DNA of 64,000 nucleotides from Devosia litorisediminis (GCF_018334155.1 NZ_JAGXTP010000001.1:1116001-1180000), one strand, 5' to 3'; shown: positions 53,620 to 63,748, counted from the first letter of the stretch. Notes: generated by a model not told the origin, from the letters alone. A program made the numbers and translations.

Positions 53620-54476
53620 GTGATCCCAGCGAGCTTGGTTCAGAACCCTCCGGCGGTCGCCGCAGCCTGTGGTCAGATCTCGGTCCGCGGCTGATTTCCG
53701 CGATGGTCATGATTGCGCTGACCGTGGCGGCGCTATTTGTCGGCAGCTATTTCTTCGCCGCGGTCGTCGGTGCTGTATTTGCCGGCGCCTATCGCGAGTG
53801 GGAAACCATGGTCTCGCGTGCGCCGCTCACGCCGACGGGTATGGCGCTGATCGGCATTGTTGCCTTGTCTGGCCTGGTATTTCCGCTGTTTGGAGCCCTT
53901 GGCAGCCTGACGGTGATTGCCATTGGCTGTGTCATTGCATTGTTGGCTCGTGGTGAAGGCATGTGGTGGCGGGTCCTGGGCCTGCTGATCTATGGCGCCA
54001 TTATCATCGCGGCTCTTGTCATGCGCGGCGACACCATGGCCGGTGTGTGGGCCGGGCTTTATCTCGGCACGGTGGTGTGGATGACCGATTCCGCGGCGTT
54101 CTTCACCGGCCGCCAGATCGGCGGCGAGAAGCTGGCTCCGGATATCTCACCGGGCAAGACATGGTCGGGGGCTCTGGGTGGCCTGGCGCTCGGCACCGGG
54201 GCAGGGCTGGTGATCTGGATTTTAGCGACGGATTCCCCGTGGTGGATCGGCTTGGCGTTGTCAGCAGCGATCAGCGTTCTGGGCCAGTTGGGCGATTTGA
54301 GCGAGAGTGCCGTCAAACGTCATTTCCGGGTCAAGGATAGCGGCGACATCATACCGGGGCATGGCGGGCTGATGGACCGACTGGACAGCCTCACATTTGG
54401 CGTGTTGCTGGTGTTGCTGGTCGGCACACTTCATCTCGGCTTCGGCTCCGTCGCTGAAGGGCTGCTCTACTGGTAG
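53616..54476 (+). CDS. cdsA: Phosphatidate cytidylyltransferase
   Basis: CdsA makes CDP-diacylglycerol for phospholipids. The 286-residue membrane protein has about eight helices and the signature SAVKRHFRVKDSGDIIPGHG followed by GLMDRLDSL. The start is TTG 53616, decided by GGAG five bases upstream and by coupling to uppS. No dxr gene follows; rseP is next. Confidence 0.95.
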   Translation: MSDPSELGSEPSGGRRSLWSDLGPRLISAMVMIALTVAALFVGSYFFAAVVGAVFAGAYREWETMVSRAPLTPTGMALIGIVALSGLVFPLFGALGSLTVIAIGCVIALLARGEGMWWRVLGLLIYGAIIIAALVMRGDTMAGVWAGLYLGTVVWMTDSAAFFTGRQIGGEKLAPDISPGKTWSGALGGLALGTGAGLVIWILATDSPWWIGLALSAAISVLGQLGDLSESAVKRHFRVKDSGDIIPGHGGLMDRLDSLTFGVLLVLLVGTLHLGFGSVAEGLLYW

Positions 54477-54510
54477 ATTGGCGCAAGGCGCCGACTGCAC
54501 AAGGAAGACA

Positions 54511-55647
54511 ATGTTCGAATTCATCTACTGGCTGCTCTCCTACGTCGTTCCGTTTCTCGCGGTCCTGACCGTGATCGTGTTCGTGCACGAGATGGGTCAC
54601 TATCTCGTTGCCCGCTGGAACGGCATCGCCATCCAGACTTTCTCGGTCGGCTTTGGCCGCGAGTTGTTCGGCTGGGACGACCAGCACGGGACGCGCTGGC
54701 GTATCTCCGCGATCCCGCTGGGCGGCTATGTGCGGTTTGTCGGCGATATGGATGCCGCCAGCACGCCGGACCGTGAGGTGATCGCCAAGGCCGACCCAGA
54801 GTTGTCCAAGCGACTGTTTGCCAACAAGAATGTCTGGCAACGCATCTCTGTTGTGCTGGCCGGTCCGGTTGCCAACGTCATTCTGACTTTCGTCATTCTG
54901 TATGCGCTGCTGCTTGGCTATGGCCGCTATACCATCCCGCCTGTCGTGGGCACGGTGATTGCTGAATCACCTGCCGCAATGGCTGGTCTGGAGCCGGGTG
55001 ATATTATCGTCTCGGTGGATGGCTATACGGTGCGTGGCTTTGAGGACTTCCAGCGTCTGGTCGCCACCAGCCCTGAGCGGCCGGTGACCATCGAACTGGA
55101 ACGCGGCAGCAGGCTTGAGACCCTGGTGCTGGTGCCTGAGGCCACCGAGGTGGAAGACAGGTTCGGCAATGCGCAACGGATTGGCCGAATCGGGGTGAGC
55201 CGCGACGTCGCTGAAACCGATGTAACGCTCTATCGACCCAGCCCAATTGAAGCGATTGGTATGACAAGCGAAGAAATAAGCTTCATTGTGCAGCGTACCG
55301 CCGCTTTTCTTGGTGACTTCTTTGTGGGACGCGGTGATGTCGAGCAATTGGGTGGACCGGTCAAAGTTGCCAAGGTTTCCGGCGAGGTTGCGACTCTGGG
55401 AATCGTCGCACTCATAAATCTGACGGCTTTGCTTTCGCTAAATATCGGAATTTTCAATCTTTTACCGGTACCCATGCTCGACGGCGGTCACCTCATGTAC
55501 TATCTGGTGGAAGCTGTTCGAGGGCGTCCACTCAGCACGAAAGTTCAGGAAATCGGCTTCCGTATCGGATTTGCCCTTGTCCTGAGCCTCATGGTGTTTA
55601 CGCTCTTTAACGATACGGTTTTTGCTCATCTGGGAATTCTGCGTTAA
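54511..55647 (+). CDS. rseP: RIP metalloprotease RseP (site-2 protease)
   Basis: RseP cleaves transmembrane regulators such as anti-sigma factors and remnant signal peptides. The 378-residue protein has zinc HExxH in VFVHEMGHYL (H26, E27, H30), one PDZ domain (about 145-215, GLEPGDIIVSVDGYTVRG) and the third ligand in NLLPVPMLDGGHLMYYLVEA. ATG 54511 with AAGGAAG upstream is preferred to an earlier open frame. Confidence 0.96.
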   Translation: MFEFIYWLLSYVVPFLAVLTVIVFVHEMGHYLVARWNGIAIQTFSVGFGRELFGWDDQHGTRWRISAIPLGGYVRFVGDMDAASTPDREVIAKADPELSKRLFANKNVWQRISVVLAGPVANVILTFVILYALLLGYGRYTIPPVVGTVIAESPAAMAGLEPGDIIVSVDGYTVRGFEDFQRLVATSPERPVTIELERGSRLETLVLVPEATEVEDRFGNAQRIGRIGVSRDVAETDVTLYRPSPIEAIGMTSEEISFIVQRTAAFLGDFFVGRGDVEQLGGPVKVAKVSGEVATLGIVALINLTALLSLNIGIFNLLPVPMLDGGHLMYYLVEAVRGRPLSTKVQEIGFRIGFALVLSLMVFTLFNDTVFAHLGILR

Positions 55648-55659
55648 CGCTCAGTTAAC
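55644..55659 (+). promoter_or_regulatory. Perfect CtrA-like box between rseP and bamA
   Basis: TTAA-CGCTCAG-TTAAC (55644-55659) matches TTAA-N7-TTAAC exactly and overlaps the rseP stop codon, about 130 bases before the bamA ATG. A second, one-mismatch copy (TTAA-N7-GTAA) lies at 55739-55753. The prediction is from motif only. Confidence 0.5.
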
Positions 55660-55734
55660 TTAGGTTCGTAAGGTGTTGCAGGAATACAAGAGCACCAAGC
55701 ATTTGCTAACCGCGACAGGGCTTACGCCTTGTCC

Positions 55735-55764
55735 TTGGTTAAAAAGGCGGTAAAACGGTGTAAT
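55735..55764 (+). promoter_or_regulatory. Possible bamA promoter
   Basis: TTGGTT (55735-55740), 18 bases and TGTAAT (55759-55764) lie about 25 bases before the bamA ATG. The spacing and -10 match are moderate. Confidence 0.35.
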
Positions 55765-55787
55765 GGAGTTAGTCTTGGGGGAGCGCT

Positions 55788-57971
55788 ATGCATGGCGATT
55801 CCTTGGGCATGGTCGCAGAAGGCAATAACAATATGATCCACCCCACCAAGTTGATGCGCGGCGCATTTCTGGCGCTAGCGATACTGGGCGCAGCACCGCT
55901 CGCAGGTCCCAGCATCCCGCTTCTTGGCGCTGCGACGGCTCAGGCGCAGGAGCAGCTGGTCGGCTCGGTATTGTTTGAGGGCAATCGCCGCTTCACCGAT
56001 GCGCAGCTTCTGGCAATGGTCGATGTGTCGGCTTCCGGCATTTTCACTCAGCAGCGTCTCGCATCCGATATCGAGAGTATTCGCCAGGCTTATGACCGCG
56101 ATGGTTTTCTGACCGTATCGGTCACCTCGCGGACCGAGGCGACTGTTGATGGTCGTGTCCGTGTTATTTTCGTTGTCAATGAAGGTGATCGCGCGGGTAT
56201 CGCGGCAATCAACTTCACCGGCAATAATTCTATCCAGGGCGGCAACCTCAAGGGTGCCATGCTGACCAAGGAAACCGGCATTCTGAGCTGGTTGTTCAAA
56301 GATGACGGCTATGACGAGCAGAAGCTTGCAGTCGATCGCGAGCGGATCCGTCTGTATTACGCCAATCGCGGTTTCCCTGATGCTCAGGTGACGTCAGTCG
56401 GTGAATACGATGCGGCTCGCAATGCCTATTTCATCAACTTCACCATCAATGAAGGCCAGAAGTACAAGTTTGCCGGCGTCGGTATCGAGACCAGCATTCC
56501 CGGCCTGAATACAGATGCGCTTCGCGGCACTGTGCAGACAGGTGAAGGCAGTCGTTATTCCGTGAGCGAACTGCAGTCGACGATCGAGGACATGTCCTAC
56601 GAAGCGACTACGCAGGGTTACTCCTTTGCTGATGTCCGGGCCCGTCTGGATCGCGATGTTGCCAATGGCACATTCAACGTCACTTACCTGGTCGATGAAG
56701 GTCCGCGCGTCTATGTTGAGCGGGTCAACATCACCGGCAATGACAAGACCCGCGACTTCGTTATCCGTCGTGAGCTGGAGTTTGCTGAAGGGGACCCCTT
56801 CAACCGTGCACTGGTGGTTCGTGGCCGCAACAACATTGACGCACTGGACTACTTCTCGTCCGTCAGCGTGACGACAGCTGCTGGCTCGGCTCCTGACAAG
56901 GTGGTCATCAATGTCGCTGTGACTGAAAAGTCCACCGGTGAGTATGGCGCCACTGCAGGCTATTCGACGACCGATGGTATTTTGGGCGAGGTCTCACTGA
57001 CCGAACGCAATTTCCTGGGCCGTGGTCAGTATCTGCGCGCAGCCATTGGTGCATCCCAGGCCGGGCGTACGTTTGATTTCTCGTTCACCGAACCCCGTTT
57101 CATGGGCTTGAAGGTCTCTGCCGGCATTGACGCGTATCACCGCATCAATGAGGAAACGACCAGCACGTTCTATGGTTCGCAGGCGACCGGTGGTCAGTTG
57201 CGTGCCGGTATCCCACTGACGTCCGACTTGTCGTCGACGGTGTTTGCCGGTCTCGAGCGCAAGATCATTACCGACGTCAATGACAACCCGACATACCAGT
57301 CATCGCTGGTGGTGGATGGTCAGGAATTCAACAAGGCCTATATTGGCTACACCCTGACCTGGAACGGTTTGGATGATGTCAAGAAGCCAACTGAAGGCCT
57401 CTATGCAACGTTCACCCAGCAGTACATTGGCTGGGACCATAATCTGGTGAAGTCCGAAGCTCGCGCACGTTATTTCGTGCCCGTGGTGGAAGACAGCGGG
57501 ATTGTTGCGAGCTTGAAAGGTCAGGCTGGCGTGATCAATGATCTGAGCGGCAACGGCGTTCATGCGGTTGAGGCGTTCAATCCTGGTACGCAGTTGATCC
57601 GTGGCTTTGAAGGCCGGGGCCTTGGTCCACGTCTGCAGAGCGGTGAGTATCTTGGTGCAACCATGTATGCCGGTCTGTCTGCCGAGATCAGCTTTCCGAT
57701 CCCGGCTGTGCCTGAGAGCTATGGTCTGAGCGGCGCCCTGTGGGCCGATGCGGCCTGGGTTGATGGTCTGCCACGGATTGGCACTGGCAGTGCCGCACTG
57801 TCCAATGTTGATGCGGGCAGCCAGGACGCTCCATGGCGTACTTCGATCGGCGCGTCGCTGATCTGGGACAGCCCATTTGGTCCTCTGCGTGGCGATTTCG
57901 CCCACGTGCTGAACAAGTCGACGTCGGACCGTACGCAGGTCTTCCAGCTTTCGCTGCAGACTCTGCTCTAG
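55788..57971 (+). CDS. bamA: Outer-membrane protein assembly factor BamA
   Basis: BamA is the central insertase for outer-membrane beta-barrels. The 727-residue precursor has a signal peptide cleaved near ATAQA53, five POTRA repeats (about 55-400, first VGSVLFEGNRRFTDAQLLAM), and a C-terminal 16-strand barrel with the VRGF-like loop (QLIRGFEGRGLGP) and terminal aromatic-type strand (RTQVFQLSLQTLL). ATG 55788 has GGGGGAG upstream; the long n-region makes M8 or M16 possible alternatives. Confidence 0.96.
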   Translation: MHGDSLGMVAEGNNNMIHPTKLMRGAFLALAILGAAPLAGPSIPLLGAATAQAQEQLVGSVLFEGNRRFTDAQLLAMVDVSASGIFTQQRLASDIESIRQAYDRDGFLTVSVTSRTEATVDGRVRVIFVVNEGDRAGIAAINFTGNNSIQGGNLKGAMLTKETGILSWLFKDDGYDEQKLAVDRERIRLYYANRGFPDAQVTSVGEYDAARNAYFINFTINEGQKYKFAGVGIETSIPGLNTDALRGTVQTGEGSRYSVSELQSTIEDMSYEATTQGYSFADVRARLDRDVANGTFNVTYLVDEGPRVYVERVNITGNDKTRDFVIRRELEFAEGDPFNRALVVRGRNNIDALDYFSSVSVTTAAGSAPDKVVINVAVTEKSTGEYGATAGYSTTDGILGEVSLTERNFLGRGQYLRAAIGASQAGRTFDFSFTEPRFMGLKVSAGIDAYHRINEETTSTFYGSQATGGQLRAGIPLTSDLSSTVFAGLERKIITDVNDNPTYQSSLVVDGQEFNKAYIGYTLTWNGLDDVKKPTEGLYATFTQQYIGWDHNLVKSEARARYFVPVVEDSGIVASLKGQAGVINDLSGNGVHAVEAFNPGTQLIRGFEGRGLGPRLQSGEYLGATMYAGLSAEISFPIPAVPESYGLSGALWADAAWVDGLPRIGTGSAALSNVDAGSQDAPWRTSIGASLIWDSPFGPLRGDFAHVLNKSTSDRTQVFQLSLQTLL

Positions 57972-57994
57972 CCATAATGGCGTAAAACAATTCT

Positions 57995-58024
57995 TTGAGC
58001 CGCGGGGCGGTAGCGCCGCGGCTC
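57995..58024 (+). terminator. Hairpin between bamA and lpxD
   Basis: TGAGCCGCGG (57995-58004) and CCGCGGCTCA (58015-58024) form a perfect ten-pair stem. No U-run follows, and the lpxD start is 20 bases away, so partial attenuation or mRNA stabilisation is likelier than full termination. Confidence 0.5.
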
Positions 58025-58043
58025 AATGCATTTAAGTGACATC

Positions 58044-59072
58044 ATGGTCGACACTCGTTTTCATCGCTTTGCCGGCCCCACCACGGTCGGCACCCTTTTA
58101 AGAGCGCTTGAGCGCAACGATCTGTTGCAGGATTTAGCAGCGCCCGACCTGATGATCGATGGTGCAACTGACCTCGATGTGGCCGGCGCCAACGATTTCG
58201 CCCTTGCTGCCCATGTCAGCTACACCGACGCTCTTAAATCTACTGCTGCTGGTGTGGTCATTGTTTCTCGGGCCTTGGCTGATGCCGTTCCTGAGGGCTG
58301 CGTGGCCCTGGTGTGCGACAAGCCGCATCATCTTTTCGCTGATGTCCTGGACTATCTCTATCCCAACAGCACGCGCAGCGTGATTGCCGGCGGTCGTGAT
58401 GATCTGGGCGAGCCGGTTTTCGAAGCTGATGTGGTGATCGGCACCAATGTGGTGCTCGGACAGGGCGTCGAGATTGGTCGTGGTTCGATCATCGGGGCGA
58501 ACACGGTCATCGGGGCTGGTGTCACCATTGGTCGCAATACGACCATTGCCGCCAACTGCACCATCGATTGTGCGCATATCGGCAATGGCGTGGTGATTCA
58601 CTCGGGCACGCGTATTGGCTCTGAGGGCTTCGGCTGGCTCGATTTTGGTGTGTCCAATCGCAAGTTGCCACAGTTGGGGCGCGTGCTGATCCAGAACAAT
58701 GTCGAGATTGGTGCCAATGCAACGATTGATCGCGGCGCTCTTGGCGACACGATGATCGGCGAGGGCACTAAGATCGACAACCTTGTCCAAATCGGCCACA
58801 ACTGCCGTATTGGTCGCAATTGCATTATCGCGGCGATGTCGGGCCTGTCAGGTTCGACCATCGTTGGCGACGGGGTTCTGATGGGCGGCGGCGTTGGCAC
58901 ATCAGGGCATTTGGAGATTGGTGCGGGGTCGGTCGTTCATGGCCGCGCCGCCGTCACCAAGGACTGGCCTGAGGGCTCTAAGCTTGCCGGGGCACCTGCC
59001 CAGGACATTATGGATTTCTGGCGAGAGATCGCCGCTATGCGCAAACTATCAAAAGGGGTTAAGCGGGGATGA
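58044..59072 (+). CDS. lpxD: UDP-3-O-(3-hydroxyacyl)glucosamine N-acyltransferase
   Basis: LpxD adds the N-linked acyl chain in lipid A synthesis. From ATG 58044 it has 342 residues: an N-terminal uridine-binding domain, left-handed beta-helix hexapeptide repeats (about 110-290, [20 protein letters not shown]), and the catalytic-site region [23 protein letters not shown] 58026 in the same frame would add six residues and sits right against the hairpin. It overlaps fabZ by four bases. Confidence 0.95.
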   Translation: MVDTRFHRFAGPTTVGTLLRALERNDLLQDLAAPDLMIDGATDLDVAGANDFALAAHVSYTDALKSTAAGVVIVSRALADAVPEGCVALVCDKPHHLFADVLDYLYPNSTRSVIAGGRDDLGEPVFEADVVIGTNVVLGQGVEIGRGSIIGANTVIGAGVTIGRNTTIAANCTIDCAHIGNGVVIHSGTRIGSEGFGWLDFGVSNRKLPQLGRVLIQNNVEIGANATIDRGALGDTMIGEGTKIDNLVQIGHNCRIGRNCIIAAMSGLSGSTIVGDGVLMGGGVGTSGHLEIGAGSVVHGRAAVTKDWPEGSKLAGAPAQDIMDFWREIAAMRKLSKGVKRG

Positions 59073-59533
59073 CCGAGAGCACCGAGCTCACAGCAATGAG
59101 CATTGCCGAGATCCTCACGGCCCTGCCGCATCGCTATCCGTTCCTGATGATTGACAAGATTATCAAGATCAATGGCGATGAGACGGCGGTTGGGGTCAAG
59201 AACGTCACGTTCAACGAGCCGATCTTCCAGGGGCATTTCCCCGAGAACCCGATTTTTCCGGGTGTCCTGATCATTGAAGGCATGGCCCAGACCGCTGGTG
59301 CGATTGTGATCAAACACGATTCCAACAGCGGCAAGAAGAACATCGTTTTGATGCTGGGGGTCGACAAGGCCAAGTTCCGCAAGCCAGCGGGTCCAGGCGA
59401 CGTGATTGAATTTCACATTGCCAAGATCCAGCGTCGCCGCAATGTCGGCCGGTACAAGGCCGAGGCCATCGTTGACGGTACGGTCATTGCCGAGGCCGAA
59501 ATCACGGCAATGATTGTCGAGGCGACTTCGTGA
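59069..59533 (+). CDS. fabZ: 3-hydroxyacyl-ACP dehydratase FabZ
   Basis: FabZ dehydrates 3-hydroxyacyl-ACP and competes with LpxA for the same substrate. The 154-residue hot-dog protein has [20 protein letters not shown] and the catalytic His/Glu in [20 protein letters not shown]. It overlaps lpxD upstream and lpxA downstream by four bases. Confidence 0.96.
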   Translation: MTESTELTAMSIAEILTALPHRYPFLMIDKIIKINGDETAVGVKNVTFNEPIFQGHFPENPIFPGVLIIEGMAQTAGAIVIKHDSNSGKKNIVLMLGVDKAKFRKPAGPGDVIEFHIAKIQRRRNVGRYKAEAIVDGTVIAEAEITAMIVEATS

Positions 59534-60339
59534 GCCTAGCGATCGTTCATCCGACAGCTCTTGTCGGTGCCGGCGCGCAGTTGGGCCAAGGCGTCAAGAT
59601 CGGACCGTATTGTATTGTGGGCGACAGGGTCGTGCTGCATGACAATGTCGAGCTGGTTTCTCACGTGTCTATTGACGGCAATACCGTGGTCGGTGCGGGT
59701 ACGCGGATTTACCCGTTTGCTTCGGTCGGCCACGAGCCGCAGGATCTGAAGTATCACGGTGAAGCCTCACGGCTGGAAATCGGTGAGCGTTGCGTTATTC
59801 GCGAGTCGGTCACCATCAATCCGGGCACTGAAGGCGGCGGCATGCTGACCAAGATCGGCAATGAATGCCTGATCATGGCCAGTGCGCATGTGGCTCACGA
59901 CGCGATCATTGGCAACAATGTGATCATGGCCAACTATGTCGGCATCGCTGGTCATTGCCAGATCGGTGACAATGTCATTTTTGGCGGCACTTGCGTCATC
60001 CATCAGTTCACACGCATTGGTGCACACGCCTTTATCGGCGCGCAATCGATGGTTGATGGCGACATCATTCCCTACGGCATGGCTGTGGGTAATCGTGCAT
60101 CGCTGACCGGTTTGAACCTGGTTGGTCTCAAGCGCCGCAAGTTTGATCGTGAAGCGATCCACCGGCTGCGTGCGGCCTACCGGCAGATTTTCTCAAATGA
60201 GGGAACACTGCGCGAACGGGTCGAAGATGCCGCTGACCTGTTCAAGGAAGATGCGCTGGTGCAGGATGTGGTGGCCTTCATCATGGCGGCCTCTGACCGG
60301 CCGATTCTGACACCACGCAACGGCCAGTCCTCGGAGTGA
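59530..60339 (+). CDS. lpxA: UDP-N-acetylglucosamine acyltransferase
   Basis: LpxA catalyses the first acylation of lipid A. The 269-residue protein begins at GTG 59530 inside the fabZ stop and is built of hexapeptide repeats (LGQGVKIGPYCIVGDRVVLH), with the active-site histidine in NYVGIAGHCQIGDN and HQFTRIGAHAFIGAQSMVDG. The alpha-helical C-terminal domain starts near 190. Confidence 0.96.
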   Translation: MSLAIVHPTALVGAGAQLGQGVKIGPYCIVGDRVVLHDNVELVSHVSIDGNTVVGAGTRIYPFASVGHEPQDLKYHGEASRLEIGERCVIRESVTINPGTEGGGMLTKIGNECLIMASAHVAHDAIIGNNVIMANYVGIAGHCQIGDNVIFGGTCVIHQFTRIGAHAFIGAQSMVDGDIIPYGMAVGNRASLTGLNLVGLKRRKFDREAIHRLRAAYRQIFSNEGTLRERVEDAADLFKEDALVQDVVAFIMAASDRPILTPRNGQSSE

Positions 60340-61184
60340 GGAACAAGGTGGCGGGACGGCTCTCGATCTTTGCGGGGACCGGGGCTCTCGTTCCCCACAT
60401 TGTCGAGGCAGCATTGAGCGGCGGGTACAAGGTGCAGGTGCTGACCCTGGCGCCGCGCGACGCAATCCCGGGCATCAAGATGATCAACGTTGATCTCGAC
60501 AACCCGCTTGGCATCATCTGGTCGCTCAAGGTGTTTCGTACCACGCAAATTGCCATGGCCGGTGGCATCCACTTGCCAGACAAGGCGCGTGAGGGACTGA
60601 TCCGGTTTGCCAATGGCAATGTCGATACCGGCAACGTGGTGGCCGAAGCGCCGGTTGGTGATGCCGCGCTGGGTGCGTTGGCAAAAGTACTCAAGAACAT
60701 GACCGGTGCCGACATGATCGGGGTGCATGAATTGTCCCCAGATCTGCTTGCTGGTGAGGGCGTCATTGCCGGCGCTGGATTTGACGATCACGCCGCCGCT
60801 TTATTCGCATTGGAAACAGCGCGGGCCATCGGAATGCTCGATATCGGACAGGCGGCGGTGACGTCAGGGCGCCGGATCATTGCCGTTGAAGACATTGGTG
60901 GCACCGATGCCCTGATCGAACGCGTCGGGGCGCTGCGCGCGCGCGGGCTGGCAGGCAATGGCAGTACCCCGCTGATCCTGGCCAAGGCCATGCAGCCACA
61001 ACAGGCCGGGTTCGTCGATTTGCCGGCCGTGGGGCCGCGGACGGTTACTGGCTGTGCCGCGGCCGGCATCGCGGCAATTGCGGTCGAGGCTGGGCATAGT
61101 CTGGTGCTGGAGCGCGCTGCGCTTCAGGCCGCCGCCAAGCAGCACGGCGTGGTGGTCCTGGGGATGACTCTTGACCATGGATGA
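60336..61184 (+). CDS. lpxI: UDP-2,3-diacylglucosamine diphosphatase LpxI
   Basis: LpxI (DUF1009) removes UMP from the lipid A precursor, replacing the LpxH of gammaproteobacteria. The 282-residue protein has RLSIFAGTGALVPHIVEAAL, then GADMIGVHELSPDLLAGEGV and PAVGPRTVTGCAAAGIAAIA, typical of the family. The start is GTG 60336, overlapping the lpxA stop; GTG 60348 is an alternative. Confidence 0.94.
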   Translation: MRNKVAGRLSIFAGTGALVPHIVEAALSGGYKVQVLTLAPRDAIPGIKMINVDLDNPLGIIWSLKVFRTTQIAMAGGIHLPDKAREGLIRFANGNVDTGNVVAEAPVGDAALGALAKVLKNMTGADMIGVHELSPDLLAGEGVIAGAGFDDHAAALFALETARAIGMLDIGQAAVTSGRRIIAVEDIGGTDALIERVGALRARGLAGNGSTPLILAKAMQPQQAGFVDLPAVGPRTVTGCAAAGIAAIAVEAGHSLVLERAALQAAAKQHGVVVLGMTLDHG

Positions 61185-62307
61185 GCCGCTCAAGCTTTTC
61201 ATTCTGGCGGGTGAACCATCGGGCGATCGGATTGCTGCCGATCTGGTGGCGCGGCTACAGCAGCGTGTGCCGCTGGCCCTTGCCGGTGTAGGCGGTGACG
61301 AACTCAGCGCTCTGGGGCTTCAATCACTTTACCCCATGAGCGATCTGTCCGTGATGGGCATTAGTGATGTGTTGCGCCGACTACCGCTGCTGCTGTGGCG
61401 GGTTGAGCAGACCGCGCGCGCCATTCGGGCCGACAAGCCGGACATTGTTGTGCTGGTTGACGCGCAGGATTTCTCCAAACTGGTGGCCAAGCGCCTGAAG
61501 GCGCTCGGCTATGCGGGGACGGTCATCCTCTATGTTGCACCGTCGGTTTGGGCGCGGGCGCCTGAACGGGCCGCCAAGCTCGAGCCGCTGTTCGACGAAG
61601 TTCTCGCGGTGCTGCCATTTGAGCCTGCGGTCATGCGGAGCCTGGGCGGCCCGCTCACCAGCTATGTGGGGCATCCGGCTCTCGCCGAAAGGCTGGAACA
61701 GGCTGATGGGGCCGAGAAGGGACCGCTGGTGTTGTTGCCAGGGAGCCGCGAGGGTGAGTTGCGTCGACATCTGCCGCTATTTCGGTCCGTTGTGGCGCAA
61801 CTGGCCGAGCACCCCGTCATTGATGGTGTAGTGATCCCGACGTTGCCATCACTGGCAGCGCGCATTCAAGGCGAAGTTGCTGACTGGCCTGTGCCAGTGG
61901 CTGTGATTGATCAGCGTGGCGATCGCCGAGCCCTATACGGGCGGGCTGTTGCGGCGCTGTCAGTGGCTGGCACGGCAACGCTGGAACTGGCATTGGCCCG
62001 CGTGCCAATGGTGGTGAGCTATGTGATGGATGGGCACCAGGCGCGGGTCTTCGACAAGCTGGGGCGCCCCATAATTTCTCTGCCCAACATCATTCTGGAT
62101 CGCCCCGAAGTCAGCGAGCTGGTGCAGGCCAAGCCGGACGCAGACGCCATCGTTGCCAGTCTGTGCGCATTGCTGGACAACAAAAAAGCCCGCCAGGACC
62201 AGATATTGGCCTTTGGCGAGCTTGTCGAATTGATGGTGGCGGGCAGCGGCGACTTTCCCCGTCAGGATCCAGCGGACCGGATCCTGAGCTATTGGTCTGC
62301 CGCTTAG
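61177..62307 (+). CDS. lpxB: Lipid-A-disaccharide synthase
   Basis: LpxB joins two acylated glucosamines in a GT19 reaction. The 376-residue protein has [20 protein letters not shown], the [20 protein letters not shown] segment, [15 protein letters not shown], and [23 protein letters not shown] 61177 overlaps lpxI by eight bases. Its TAG stop overlaps the gltA TAA on the other strand in TTAG. Confidence 0.95.
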   Translation: MDEPLKLFILAGEPSGDRIAADLVARLQQRVPLALAGVGGDELSALGLQSLYPMSDLSVMGISDVLRRLPLLLWRVEQTARAIRADKPDIVVLVDAQDFSKLVAKRLKALGYAGTVILYVAPSVWARAPERAAKLEPLFDEVLAVLPFEPAVMRSLGGPLTSYVGHPALAERLEQADGAEKGPLVLLPGSREGELRRHLPLFRSVVAQLAEHPVIDGVVIPTLPSLAARIQGEVADWPVPVAVIDQRGDRRALYGRAVAALSVAGTATLELALARVPMVVSYVMDGHQARVFDKLGRPIISLPNIILDRPEVSELVQAKPDADAIVASLCALLDNKKARQDQILAFGELVELMVAGSGDFPRQDPADRILSYWSAA

Positions 62308-63593
62308 CGGGCGTCGACCTGCTTGTAGTCGCGGGCTGGCGAGCCATCATAAAGCTGCCGTGGGCGACCAATCTTCTTCTGCGGATCGCCGATCATTTCC
62401 TTCCACTGGGAAATCCAGCCGACGGTGCGGGCGACAGAGAACAGCACGGTGAACATCGACGTCGGGAAGCCAATCGCTTCAAGGATGATGCCCGAGTAGA
62501 AGTCCACATTCGGGTAGAGCTTGCGCTCGATGAAGTATGGATCTTCAAGCGCGATTTTCTCGAGTTCCTGCGCCACCTGCAGCGTGGGATTGTTGTGCAC
62601 GCCGAGCAGGTCAAGGACCTCCTTGGCAGTCTTCTGCATCACGGTCGCGCGGGGATCGAAGTTCTTGTAGACGCGATGGCCAAAGCCCATCAGCTTGAAC
62701 GGATCGCTCTTGTCCTTGGCGCGGGCAATGAACTCAGGAATGCGATCGACGGTGCCGATTTCCTTGAGCATGTTGAGCGCAGCTTCGTTCGCGCCGCCAT
62801 GGGCAGGGCCCCACAGGCAAGCCACACCGGCTGCGATACAGGCGAATGGGTTGGCGTCGGACGAACCAGCCAGGCGAACGGTAGAGGTCGAGGCGTTCTG
62901 CTCGTGGTCTGCATGCAGGGTGAAGATCAGGTCCATTGCCTTGGCAATGGTTGGGTTCACCTCATAATTCTCGGCCGGAACCGAAAAGCACATGTGCAGG
63001 AAGTTCGACGCGTAATCGAGATCGTTGCGTGGATACACGAAGGGCTGGCCGACCGAGTATTTGTAGGCCATGGCCGCGATCGTTGGCATCTTGGCGATCA
63101 TGCGGATCGAGGCGATCTCGCGCTGCTGCGGATCGGTGATGTCGGTGGAGTCATGGTAGAACGCTGCCATGGCGCCGACCACACCGGTCATGATGGCCAT
63201 TGGATGGGCATCGCGGCGGAAGCCACGGTAGAAGTAGTGCATCTGCTCATGCACCATGGTGTGACGTGTCACCAGTTCATCGAACTCGACCAGTTGGGTC
63301 TTGTTGGGCAGTTCGCCGTAGAGCAGCAGATAGCAGACTTCTATGTACGAAGCGTTTTCCGAGAGCTGATCAATGGGATAGCCGCGGTAGAGCAACTGGC
63401 CCTTGTCACCATCGATATAGGTGATGGCACTGTCACAGGCCGCCGTGGAGGTAAACCCCGGGTCGTACGTAAACATGCCGGTCTTGGCGTATAAGGTGCG
63501 GATGTCGATGACATCCGGACCAACGGTGCCAGACAGAAGCGGGAATTCGTGGGTCTGATCCCCGATGACGAGTTTGGCGACTTTATCGGTCAT
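62304..63593 (-). CDS. gltA: Type I citrate synthase
   Basis: This enzyme condenses acetyl-CoA and oxaloacetate at entry to the TCA cycle. The 429-residue protein matches the hexameric, NADH-sensitive Gram-negative type: [20 protein letters not shown], the active-site histidines in [20 protein letters not shown] and [14 protein letters not shown], plus [23 protein letters not shown] ribosome site precedes ATG 63593. The gene is convergent with lpxB. Confidence 0.97.
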   Translation of the reverse strand: MTDKVAKLVIGDQTHEFPLLSGTVGPDVIDIRTLYAKTGMFTYDPGFTSTAACDSAITYIDGDKGQLLYRGYPIDQLSENASYIEVCYLLLYGELPNKTQLVEFDELVTRHTMVHEQMHYFYRGFRRDAHPMAIMTGVVGAMAAFYHDSTDITDPQQREIASIRMIAKMPTIAAMAYKYSVGQPFVYPRNDLDYASNFLHMCFSVPAENYEVNPTIAKAMDLIFTLHADHEQNASTSTVRLAGSSDANPFACIAAGVACLWGPAHGGANEAALNMLKEIGTVDRIPEFIARAKDKSDPFKLMGFGHRVYKNFDPRATVMQKTAKEVLDLLGVHNNPTLQVAQELEKIALEDPYFIERKLYPNVDFYSGIILEAIGFPTSMFTVLFSVARTVGWISQWKEMIGDPQKKIGRPRQLYDGSPARDYKQVDAR

Positions 63594-63608
63594 TTAGCTC
63601 TCCTCGAA

Positions 63609-63654
63609 GGCCCCGGAACCCCAATTGGAAAGGGATTTCGGTAGGGTCGGGGCC
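63609..63654 (-). repeat. Inverted repeat in the gltA leader
   Basis: GGCCCCG (63609-63615) and CGGGGCC (63648-63654) are perfect seven-base arms around 32 bases that also contain GAACCCCAATTGG. It lies 16 bases upstream of the gltA ATG and could fold in the gltA 5' leader. Function is unknown. Confidence 0.3.
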
Positions 63655-63718
63655 GTGTATGTGGCAGTCACATAATTACCGGACAGGTATCAGCTTTTGC
63701 TGTCCTGAGGCAACTGAT

Positions 63719-63737
63719 GGGTAAGCAAGGCTTACCC
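63719..63737 (-). repeat. Short hairpin after gltX
   Basis: GGGTAAG (63719-63725) and CTTACCC (63731-63737) form a perfect seven-pair stem around five bases, 12 bases after the gltX stop. There is no U-run on the minus strand, so it is at most a weak terminator. Confidence 0.35.
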
Positions 63738-63748
63738 TGCTATTAGCA

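Noticed and set aside
53616..54511. Missing dxr between cdsA and rseP as a gene loss
   Set aside because: Several Rhizobiales, such as Sinorhizobium, also lack dxr here, so its absence is not unusual.
62163..63494. 443-codon plus-strand frame
   Set aside because: Shadow of gltA and lpxB; gltA is unmistakable on the other strand.
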